Positions 6,461 through 13,180 of a stretch of 26,861 nucleotides of DNA are shown here, in pieces. The stretch's first letter is position 1, and the number at the start of each line of letters is the position of its first letter. The notes under the pieces were generated by a model. That model was given only the letters and a program-made list of their open reading frames with translations. It was not told where the DNA came from and searched no databases. The stretch comes from a virus. The stretch is taken from the IMG/VR virus record IMGVR_UViG_3300022693_000457, positions 1-26,861 of that record. One strand, written 5' to 3'. The translations under genes and the position numbers were made by a program.

Positions 6461-6490
6461 GAGTTGATGAAAATCTTCTCCCTTTTTTTT
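6458..6490 (+). terminator. Rho-independent terminator
   Basis: AGGGAG (6458-6463) pairs with CTCCCT (6478-6483), with a further GA/TC pair possible inside, and is followed by eight T residues (6483-6490). It closes the SSB-like transcription unit 34 bases after its stop. The methyltransferase start at 6510 follows at once, so downstream genes need read-through or another promoter; I see none with good boxes in between. Confidence 0.85.
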
Positions 6491-6509
6491 AATAAATTTG
6501 GAGTATAAT

Positions 6510-7811
6510 ATGCCAGTATCAATAGTAGAGATTTCAACTATAGTCATAGGTAATAATAGAAAAAGAAAAGAGTTTCCTGTTGCAGCTATGGAAGAATTAT
6601 CTGATGGTATTCAAGATGTTGGGCTTATCAATCCTATAGTCATAGAGATGAAGGAAGGTATTAGATATTTAGTAGCGGGTGAGCGTAGACTTAAAACCAT
6701 AACGGCCTTTACAGATGCTTATATGTTTGGGTCTCTCAAGGTAGCTGCAGGGTTCATACCTTGTTTGGACCAGGGAAATATTGAACTTCTTAAAGCCCGT
6801 AAGATTGAACTGTTTGAGAATACACAACGGTTAGATTTTACTTGGCAGGAAAAAGATGCAGCTATGGCAGCTGTGCAGGAACTCATGGAGGAAATAGAAG
6901 AAGAACCTATAACCTTAGACAACCTTACTAGAACTTTGTTGAAGAAAGAATCTGTAAGTTATAATGATAAAGTTAAAGTTGAAAAAGCTTTACGCAGACA
7001 AGAGTATGCTGAGGACCCTTTAGTTTCTAAGGCCAAATCATCTAAGGATGCTGATAAAATAATTGAAAGTAAATTACTGGAAACTCATAAAGAAAAAATG
7101 GCAGGTATGTTTAAGGAAATAGAGAGTCCACATAATATAATCTTTGCAGATAGCATAGAACATTGTAAAGGGTATAAAGATAATACGTTTGACGTGGTTG
7201 TTTCAGACCCTATCTATGGAATAGACATGGACAAACAAAATGCCTTTCAAAGAGTCAAAATGCAAGAGGGGAAACTTCATGGGTACGATGATAGCTACAT
7301 TAATTGGAAGCGTATGTTTGATGTTATGCCTGAAATACTTTATAAAATCACAAAAGAGGAAGCTGCATGTTACTTATTTTGTGACATTTCCAGATTCGAT
7401 GAACTGTCACAGCGCATGGAGGCAGCAGGCTGGTCTGTATGGAATCGTCCTATCATCTGGTATAAAGGAAACATTGGGTCTTTGCCGAGACCTAAGCATG
7501 GCCCTCGATACACCTATGAGTGCATCTTATTTGCCACCAAAGGGGATAGAGAAACAACGGGAGTCTATCACGATGTTATTACTATCCCACAAACAACTGG
7601 ACATTCTCACGGGGCGGGCAAACCTATTGCTCTTTACGAGGAGTTACTTTCAAGGTGTGCCCATCCTGGAGATAGAGTTCTTGACTTTTGCGCTGGCTCT
7701 TTTCCCATTCTCACGGCATGTAATAAACTAAGCTTGCAATGTGATGCCATAGAGTTGGATGAGAAATGGAGAAATGAATCTGAAATTAGAAAAGTAGATT
7801 CCCTTAACTAG
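6510..7811 (+). CDS. ParB-like domain fused to a class beta DNA methyltransferase
   Basis: Residues 1-75 match the ParB/Srx N-terminal fold: INPIVIEM then YLVAGERRLKTI, the GERR box typical of the family. Residues about 205-430 are a methyltransferase with motif IV first (SDPIYGID, Asp233-Pro-Ile-Tyr236) and motif I late (LDFCAGSFPI at about 391-400), the class beta order for N6-adenine or N4-cytosine enzymes. Two key positions differ: DPIY replaces DPPY, and the SAM-binding loop reads CAGSF rather than FAGSG. Such ParB-MTase fusions are common in phages and probably protect DNA against host restriction. I chose ATG 6510 over an upstream in-frame TTG because GGAG (6500-6503) lies 6 bases before it. 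Bases about 7240-7700 use GC-richer codons. 433 aa. Confidence 0.85.
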   Translation: MPVSIVEISTIVIGNNRKRKEFPVAAMEELSDGIQDVGLINPIVIEMKEGIRYLVAGERRLKTITAFTDAYMFGSLKVAAGFIPCLDQGNIELLKARKIELFENTQRLDFTWQEKDAAMAAVQELMEEIEEEPITLDNLTRTLLKKESVSYNDKVKVEKALRRQEYAEDPLVSKAKSSKDADKIIESKLLETHKEKMAGMFKEIESPHNIIFADSIEHCKGYKDNTFDVVVSDPIYGIDMDKQNAFQRVKMQEGKLHGYDDSYINWKRMFDVMPEILYKITKEEAACYLFCDISRFDELSQRMEAAGWSVWNRPIIWYKGNIGSLPRPKHGPRYTYECILFATKGDRETTGVYHDVITIPQTTGHSHGAGKPIALYEELLSRCAHPGDRVLDFCAGSFPILTACNKLSLQCDAIELDEKWRNESEIRKVDSLN

Positions 7812-7821
7812 GAGAGTTATT

Positions 7822-8235
7822 ATGAATAAAATTATACTACAAAAACAACCAACACCACAGACTTGTACCCATGCTAGTCTAGCTATGGTAGCTGGTGTAA
7901 CAGTTGAAGATGTTATAGAGAAGGTAGGACCACAGCCTCTGGGTCATGAGCTATTGGAAGAGTTATTTAACTTCTATCATTTAAAGCATGAGTATATTCA
8001 TGGGTACTCGATTGATGTTGGGTCTGTCTATATAGTAGACGTTCCGAGTTTACAGACAAAGGCTACCTTACATAAAATAGTTCTAGACTTAAGAGGTACA
8101 GATGCTCCCGTCTTGGTATACGACCCGATGCTTTCTCAAGGAGAAGCTTATACTATTGAGATGTTAACTAATGGTGTGTTGCCTTTTGGTAATGCCATAA
8201 AAGTCTGGAAGGAGTTACCTAAGTATGTTAACTAA
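7822..8235 (+). CDS. C39-like (papain-fold) cysteine peptidase homologue
   Basis: Residues 9-22 (Gln9 ... QTCTHASLAM) match the peptidase C39 start: Gln six residues before the catalytic Cys15, then a helix. His84 in LHKIVLD and Asp101 in VYDPM complete a Cys-His-Asp triad at the family spacing. At 137 aa it is a bare single domain, with no transporter or signal peptide, so it would act inside the cell. Targets are unknown; cleaving a host protein, or a non-proteolytic papain-fold role, are both possible. AGGAG (7810-7814) is 7 bases before the ATG and overlaps the preceding stop. The gene ends 11 bases inside the polymerase gene, so it is coupled to it. Confidence 0.68.
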   Translation: MNKIILQKQPTPQTCTHASLAMVAGVTVEDVIEKVGPQPLGHELLEELFNFYHLKHEYIHGYSIDVGSVYIVDVPSLQTKATLHKIVLDLRGTDAPVLVYDPMLSQGEAYTIEMLTNGVLPFGNAIKVWKELPKYVN

Positions 8236-9958
8236 TTATTGTTATATCCCAGAGGATTGGAATGGTATCTTATTGGTTGGGGATTATCCTTATAAAGAAG
8301 ATAAGAAATCTGGTATTGCTTTTAGAAGTTCACAAGGTCTTCAGTTAAGAAAGCTTTTAACAGAAGCTGGTATTCAATTTAAAAAATGTGGAGTTTGCCA
8401 TGCGCTTAGCTATACCCCAGTACGGGGACAGGTTGACAATGAAATCCTTAAGAAGACAGCAGCAAAATCAGATGAATCATCTCGCGAATGGGGAGGGAAA
8501 TTTGTTACCGGAAAGCTCTTTGATTCATTTGAGGAACTTAGAAATCTCATTGAAGAAATATGCCCCTCATTTATCTACAGTTTCGGAAAGATGGGTTTGC
8601 TTGCGTTGCATGAAGAGACTAACGTTGACGGGTATCGTGGGTCCCAGCTTGAGTACGCGGGCATCCCTTATATCCCAACACACTCAATGGCCAGGCTGTC
8701 CAAGCAGTGGAAGCTCAGGCATCTCATTGTACACGATATCCGGAGGGCGTCTGAGTGCGGCTTCAAATGGGACGTGCCAGATTATTCATTCATAACTAAC
8801 CCAGACTTTGAAACTGTATTGTACAACTTAGGATTGTTACAGGCAATGGCTTGTAATGGAGCTCATCTTTCTGTAGATATAGAGACTAGATGGGCGAGAC
8901 ATATATCCTACGTAGGCATAGCTTGGAGTAAACATAATGCTATCTGTATACCAATTATTAAGCCTCTCAATGGCGGTAACTATTGGAGCGATGATGAGTT
9001 GTTTACTATTGTTATGGCTCTTAAGTCATTACTTGAGATGCCGCAGGTTAGAATCTCAGGACAGAACTACCACTATGACGCTAGTTTTTTCGCCCGTAAT
9101 TGGGGAATACGAAGTCATATCTGGTGTGATACAATGGTCGGATTTCACTCCTACTTCGCAGCAGATATTGACAAAGGCCTGCATGTTTTGTCCTCTTTGT
9201 TTTGTGATTACCACGTCTATTGGAAAGATGAGAGTGAAAATCACGAGCCGACAGTGGCAGGAGAACTCAAGTATCAAGAATATAACTGTAAGGATTGCTG
9301 CCATACCTTCGAGATAGCTGAGAGTATGATGTCACCAGATGGTTTACTTGCAGGGAATTCTCGGGCTTGGCAGTTCCAATATGATATGTGGAATCCTTTA
9401 TTTAATATTATGCTCAGAGGAACTAATGTTGATATGGAAGAGCGTAAAAATATCTATAATTCTACTAGGGAGAAGATAGGCGAGGTAACTTATCTTATAA
9501 CTAAATTTACTAAAGATGTTTTTAATCCAGAGCCTAAACATTTCCCAGCGAATACTACTAGTATAAAAGTAATTGCAGATAAGAAAAGATATAGAGAAAA
9601 GTTTGGTGGTTGGTGGGGTAGTCCTGGAAAGTGTAATGAATTTTTCTATGATGTTATGGGAGTTGAACCTGTAACAAAACGTAATAGACTAACAGGTAAA
9701 TGGGGGAAGACAACAGATGATAATGCTTTGGGAATCATTCAAGACAGGGAACCTATTCTATCGGTTGTCGCTGAGCTTATTAGTCTTTATAGAAGTCTTT
9801 GCAAGTTCCTTGACGCTGTTAACAGTACTGTATCTAGTGACGGGCGCTACCGTTCTGGATACAAACTTGCCGGAACTTCAACCTATAGATTGGCGAGTGG
9901 TTCTGACCCATTTGACGAAGGGCTTAACCTTCAGAACATAAGTAAAGGAGACGGATAA
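8225..9958 (+). CDS. Split family A DNA polymerase, N-terminal part (UDG-like + 3'-5' exonuclease + thumb)
   Basis: First of two polymerase polypeptides, 577 aa. Residues 1-190 resemble a family 4/5 uracil-DNA glycosylase (VGDYPYKED, GIAFRSSQG, then THSMARLSKQW), a domain known in front of some phage PolA enzymes. Residues about 200-400 are a DEDD proofreading exonuclease with all acids present: Asp218/Glu220 (VDIET), Asn281/Asp285 (QNYHYD) and Tyr353/Asp357 (YNCKD). The thumb and first palm part follow, ending in GTSTYRLASGSDP and NLQNI (Asn571), the template-binding signature before motif A. The frame then stops after SKGDG; motifs A, B and C are in the gene at 10277-11212. AAGGAG (8209-8214) serves the ATG. 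GC-rich patches (for example 8641-8760, 68/120 GC) alternate with AT-rich ones. Confidence 0.9.
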   Translation: MLTNYCYIPEDWNGILLVGDYPYKEDKKSGIAFRSSQGLQLRKLLTEAGIQFKKCGVCHALSYTPVRGQVDNEILKKTAAKSDESSREWGGKFVTGKLFDSFEELRNLIEEICPSFIYSFGKMGLLALHEETNVDGYRGSQLEYAGIPYIPTHSMARLSKQWKLRHLIVHDIRRASECGFKWDVPDYSFITNPDFETVLYNLGLLQAMACNGAHLSVDIETRWARHISYVGIAWSKHNAICIPIIKPLNGGNYWSDDELFTIVMALKSLLEMPQVRISGQNYHYDASFFARNWGIRSHIWCDTMVGFHSYFAADIDKGLHVLSSLFCDYHVYWKDESENHEPTVAGELKYQEYNCKDCCHTFEIAESMMSPDGLLAGNSRAWQFQYDMWNPLFNIMLRGTNVDMEERKNIYNSTREKIGEVTYLITKFTKDVFNPEPKHFPANTTSIKVIADKKRYREKFGGWWGSPGKCNEFFYDVMGVEPVTKRNRLTGKWGKTTDDNALGIIQDREPILSVVAELISLYRSLCKFLDAVNSTVSSDGRYRSGYKLAGTSTYRLASGSDPFDEGLNLQNISKGDG

Positions 9959-10284
9959 TGAAGATACTTAAAGCAGAAATAAAAGAGGGTAGCAGGGCAA
10001 CAGGACGTACCTTTAGAAAACTCCTTAGGGCTTTAGCTGATGCTTCCGAGGGTGCTGATGTTTTATACTGGGTTAGTAATTACTCTATGGTGAAGGGGAC
10101 TTATAAAGATGCTCGTTATATATGCGAGGGTTACGGTTTAAACTCAGAAGACGATAGCCGTAAATTTGAGATTGACTTTCCTAGTGGAGGTTCTTTAACG
10201 TTTACATATGCATCTAAACGTGAGGTAGAGATAATACGTATGAAGCATCGTGTAAAATTAGTTGAGGATTTATACCATGAGTAG
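9958..10284 (+). CDS. 108-aa protein between the polymerase halves, possible degenerate P-loop fold
   Basis: It sits exactly in the break of the polymerase. Its ATG overlaps the N-part stop by one base (TAATG, 9956-9960), its AAAGGAG site (9944-9950) lies within the last codons of the N-part, and its end overlaps the C-part start by 8 bases. No GIY-YIG, HNH or LAGLIDADG motif is visible, so it does not look like a homing endonuclease, and no intein motifs are present. EGSRATGRTFRKLL followed by ADVLYWVSNYSM resembles a P-loop NTPase start in which the usual GK[ST] is GRT, then a beta strand; FPSGGSLTFTYAS and VKLVEDLYHE fit later strands. This resembles small phage NTPase-like proteins, but without the Walker lysine it may only bind, not hydrolyse. 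Function unknown. Confidence 0.72.
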   Translation: MKILKAEIKEGSRATGRTFRKLLRALADASEGADVLYWVSNYSMVKGTYKDARYICEGYGLNSEDDSRKFEIDFPSGGSLTFTYASKREVEIIRMKHRVKLVEDLYHE

Positions 10285-11212
10285 GGCAGCGGATATGTTA
10301 ACTAGGTGGGGATATAGTTTCTCTAAGCCTAATATTAAAACAGTGTTTATACCGGACCCAGGTTATGTTGTCATTGATGTTGACTTGGAGCAAGCTGATG
10401 CACAGGTAGTTGCTTGGGAGTCTGATTGTGAAAGGCTTAAGCAAATATTCAAAGACCCGACTAAGGATTTGCATGATGAAAACACCAATCTCATTTATGG
10501 ATTTTGTAGAGATGATATTCAATCTGGAACCATATCAGATAGAAATTTTACACGGCTTCGAAAGAATACAAAAGGGGGAGTTCATGGGACGAACTATCGT
10601 GGTAAGGCGCCGACGATTGCAAAAACTCTGGGAATTACAATCCCCGAGGCCCAAGCCTTCCAAGATACTTGGTTTGAGAAGAACCCAGAAATCTTGGATT
10701 GGCATAAGGCAACAGAAGCCGCGATTATTGAGAAAGGATATATCGAAAATAAATTTGGCTTCCGGAGAATATTCCTCGAAAGGCTTTCGCAAGATGTACT
10801 CAACGAGGCGCAAGCGTGGATTCCCCAGTCAACGGTTGGTAACGTAATCAATAAAGGGTGGATGAATATAGAGGAGCGTATCAATGGGAGGAAGTGTGGG
10901 GGTCATGGCTTCTTTTCTAAGGATTACAAGAATGCTGCTAGCCAAGAATTGATTGGTAAAGAATTATCTAAAAGATTTGTTAGAAATCTTTCTCGTATTG
11001 AGCATGTGAAAGTTCTTATGCAGGTTCATGATAGTCTGGTGATGATGGTTAGGAAGAGTGACCTTAAACACTTGCTACCTGACATCCGTGAATGTATGCT
11101 TGTACCTATTCCCTATGATGAGCCGTTAACAATTGGTGTAGGGAATCCGGAGATTAGCGATAGAAGTTATGGGGAAGTTAAACCTCATACGTGGGACGGA
11201 GATAAAATATGA
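10277..11212 (+). CDS. Split family A DNA polymerase, C-terminal catalytic part
   Basis: Carries the palm and fingers, 311 aa. Motif A is FIPDPGYVVIDVDLEQADAQ with catalytic Asp36 and an Asp (41) where E. coli Pol I has Glu710. Motif B is RKNTKGGVHGTNY, with His at the position equal to Phe762 of E. coli Pol I. Motif C is MQVHDSL, with Ser in place of the second acid. Residues before motif A (KPNIKTVF) match the linker that normally follows NLQNIP, so no conserved segment seems lost at the split. I use ATG 10277, with GAGG at 10264-10267, rather than an in-frame TTG at 10262. Both parts are needed for a complete active site, so they must associate. GC-rich codons dominate about 10560-10830. 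Confidence 0.9.
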   Translation: MSRAADMLTRWGYSFSKPNIKTVFIPDPGYVVIDVDLEQADAQVVAWESDCERLKQIFKDPTKDLHDENTNLIYGFCRDDIQSGTISDRNFTRLRKNTKGGVHGTNYRGKAPTIAKTLGITIPEAQAFQDTWFEKNPEILDWHKATEAAIIEKGYIENKFGFRRIFLERLSQDVLNEAQAWIPQSTVGNVINKGWMNIEERINGRKCGGHGFFSKDYKNAASQELIGKELSKRFVRNLSRIEHVKVLMQVHDSLVMMVRKSDLKHLLPDIRECMLVPIPYDEPLTIGVGNPEISDRSYGEVKPHTWDGDKI

Positions 11213-11221
11213 AGAATAATT

Positions 11222-12445
11222 ATGCCTGAGATTGGGCGCAACTTCGATAACTTTATTAACAAATACATCGAGTATACAGATAATACTGAGTCGCCAAAAC
11301 AGATGCATTTTTGGACTGCAATCAGTATAATAGCTGGGGCTTTAAGTGGTAAGTGTAAGTTTAAGCATGAACGCTTAGAGGCTAAACCTAATTTTTATAT
11401 AGTATTTGTGGGGCCTCCTGGTGTAGTTAAGAAGTCAACTACTCTGGGTTACGGTATGAAGCTTTTAAAGAAAGTGGAGGGTATTAACATTGGACCTGAC
11501 AGCGGAACTTGGCAGGCAATCTTTCAGTATATGTCTGAGATAACTGATACATATAAAATACATGGACGTTCAGTTCTACAGAGTAATTTAATGCTACCCG
11601 TATCTGAGTTAGGTACGTTGCTTGACCTTAAGGATGATGCTATGGTAGATAGCTTTACAGATTTGTGGGATGCCGTAGAGGGAACTAAGACTAGGAAGAC
11701 TATGGGCGGTGGGACTATTACTGTTGAGAGTCCTTTTGTAAACATGATAGGCTGTACTACACCCGAGTGGATTAAACGGAGTTTTGATAGCTATACTATT
11801 GGAGGTGGTTTGGCAAGTAGGATTATTTTTGTAATAGGTAAGAAGTCAAAAACCTTTATTGCTTATCCGAAGGAGGATAAGGCTTTAATTGCATTAGGTA
11901 AAAGACTTGAAGATGATTTGAAAATTATATCTAAGATGAGTGGTACATTCAGGTTTTCTGAAAGAGCTGCAGAGTATGCTGAGAAGTGGTATATGCAGCA
12001 TAGACAGAAACCAGCTCCTCATTTAAAATCAAAGCAGATGCAGGGTTACTCAAGCAGGAAGCAAACTCATATTCATAAACTGTGTGTTTGTCTTAGTGCA
12101 GCAGAGACTAGTGATAGGGTTATACATAAGAGACATTTTGTTATGGCTTTAAAACTCTTAGAGGGAACTGAGAAAACTATGCATGAAGTTTATGAAGGAG
12201 TCACGGAAGATAGAAACGCAGAAAAAATCATGAAGGTTAAAGAATACTTAGTAGACTATCGAATAGAGGGTATACGAAAAAAAGAATTGTTTAAACCTAT
12301 GATGCTTTTAATGGGCTGGGATGATTACGAACGAGCAATTAATGCCCTGCAATTGGCGGGCTATGTTAAGCTAGTTGATACAGGTTCAGGTATCTTAATC
12401 AAACCAGACCGTAAACTTTTAAATACTTATGACGAGGAAGTATAA
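11222..12445 (+). CDS. DUF3987-like replicative helicase/primase-helicase
   Basis: P-loop protein, 407 aa. The loop reads FVGPPGVVKKSTT (Gly64 to Thr73), with Val and Lys where GK[ST] would be; from memory this GPPGVVxKST form recurs in phage DUF3987-type replication proteins. LMLPVSELGTLLDLKD and TDLWDAVEG fit the acidic Walker B region, and PFVNMIGCTTPEWIKRSF then GGGLASRIIFV fit the sensor and arginine-finger region. Residues about 330-400 look like a winged helix (KELFKPMMLLMGWDDYERAINALQLAGYVKL). Directly after the polymerase, it is the best candidate for the replicative helicase. SD support is weak (GAAG about 7 bases upstream of ATG 11222), so translation may depend on coupling. Stop and next start overlap as TAATG. 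Confidence 0.8.
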   Translation: MPEIGRNFDNFINKYIEYTDNTESPKQMHFWTAISIIAGALSGKCKFKHERLEAKPNFYIVFVGPPGVVKKSTTLGYGMKLLKKVEGINIGPDSGTWQAIFQYMSEITDTYKIHGRSVLQSNLMLPVSELGTLLDLKDDAMVDSFTDLWDAVEGTKTRKTMGGGTITVESPFVNMIGCTTPEWIKRSFDSYTIGGGLASRIIFVIGKKSKTFIAYPKEDKALIALGKRLEDDLKIISKMSGTFRFSERAAEYAEKWYMQHRQKPAPHLKSKQMQGYSSRKQTHIHKLCVCLSAAETSDRVIHKRHFVMALKLLEGTEKTMHEVYEGVTEDRNAEKIMKVKEYLVDYRIEGIRKKELFKPMMLLMGWDDYERAINALQLAGYVKLVDTGSGILIKPDRKLLNTYDEEV

Positions 12446-13044
12446 TGATATTAACATTAAAAAGTAATACCTTTATAATACCGTGGCACTCCATTGTTAC
12501 GATGCACGTTGCTGGGAGTTATGCAGTCTTAACTCTAACCCGTGGTGTAGAGGAAGTGCAAATGGATACTCCTGAGAGGGCAATGCAATTTCTTAAAGCG
12601 CTAACAATTAGATACATGGAGGGAGAAAAACGTGTAGACCTCCAACAATTAAAAATAGATATAATGGAGTACCACGCTTATGCTAAAGATAATAATGAAT
12701 CGACCATCGTACCAGGAACTGATAGAGACATATCTGGAACTATTGCAGAGGAATTGGGAGAGGACACTGCAAGACTCCTCGCCGATGGACCTGCTGATGA
12801 TGGTGTCGAAGGGACAGCTTCAACTGTGGGAAGTGATATCGGAACAGAAGAGGAATGGATATCCCTCGGATTCTCAGGTACTTGGCCTGGGCAAGACGAT
12901 ACCGAAGATGCACCAGATGCGGGATATGAACTTCCGTCCGGAGTTGGTGGGGATGGGACTGACAAGGATATTGAATTACCAGAATCGACGGGTGATACGG
13001 ATAGTATACTTTTCGAGGGAGTTCCACCAAAACTTTTTGACTGA
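12445..13044 (+). CDS. Unknown acidic protein, 199 aa, possibly longer through a +1 frameshift
   Basis: Residues 1-75 form a small mixed fold (MILTLKSNTFIIPWHSIVTM... RAMQFLKALTIRYME). Residues about 85-195 are acidic, Gly/Asp/Glu/Ser/Thr-rich and probably disordered. No family recognised. AGGA (12435-12438) lies 6 bases before the ATG, which overlaps the preceding stop. The +1 frame is also open from 12680 to 13180, but its product before 13037 looks like shadow sequence, while its last 47 residues look like a real domain. So this gene may be read through into it, or the domain may be a separate gene. Codons from about 12690 to 13020 are GC-rich (65/120 at 12841-12960). Confidence 0.7.
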   Translation: MILTLKSNTFIIPWHSIVTMHVAGSYAVLTLTRGVEEVQMDTPERAMQFLKALTIRYMEGEKRVDLQQLKIDIMEYHAYAKDNNESTIVPGTDRDISGTIAEELGEDTARLLADGPADDGVEGTASTVGSDIGTEEEWISLGFSGTWPGQDDTEDAPDAGYELPSGVGGDGTDKDIELPESTGDTDSILFEGVPPKLFD

Positions 13045-13180
13045 TTTAGATTACTTTAAAGTATGGTGTAATAAAAATGGGATTGACGAGATTGAGTTTT
13101 GGGGTAGACCTGGGTTTGAGAAAACCTTAAAGCCCGAAGGCTTCAAGACTAACAGGATTGTAATGTCACTTACTCTCTAG
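13037..13180 (+). CDS. C-terminal domain in the +1 frame (frameshift product, broken gene or TTG-start gene)
   Basis: The frame reads LDYFKVWCNKNG, IDEIEFWGRPGFEKTLKPEG and a hydrophobic end. This pattern (acidic strand, W-GR-GW/F, K-L-x-P-x-GF) matches a C-terminal block I know from small phage proteins, so it is probably coding. It has no good start of its own: the only candidate close by is TTG 13037, with GAGGGAG (13015-13021) too far upstream at 15 bases. The upstream gene passes through CCAAAACTTTTTGACTGA just before its stop; a +1 shift there, or a one-base homopolymer error in the assembly, would join the two. Coordinates use the TTG. The stop lies 11 bases inside the convergent gene. 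Confidence 0.5.
   Translation: MTDLDYFKVWCNKNGIDEIEFWGRPGFEKTLKPEGFKTNRIVMSLTL

Noticed and set aside
9958-10276. Group I intron or intein splitting the polymerase
   Set aside because: The 318-base gap is entirely coding with tight start/stop overlaps, and neither intron core nor intein block sequences are visible.
12678-12965. Pro/Ser-rich - strand frame of 95 aa
   Set aside because: It mirrors the Gly/Asp/Glu-rich codons of the + strand gene, is low complexity, and has no ribosome site.
12680-13036. Start of the 166-aa +1 frame as a separate gene
   Set aside because: The product has no domain-like pattern before 13037, and the 199-aa frame there has the better start signals and continuous coding. 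Only the C-terminal 47 residues are kept as a candidate.
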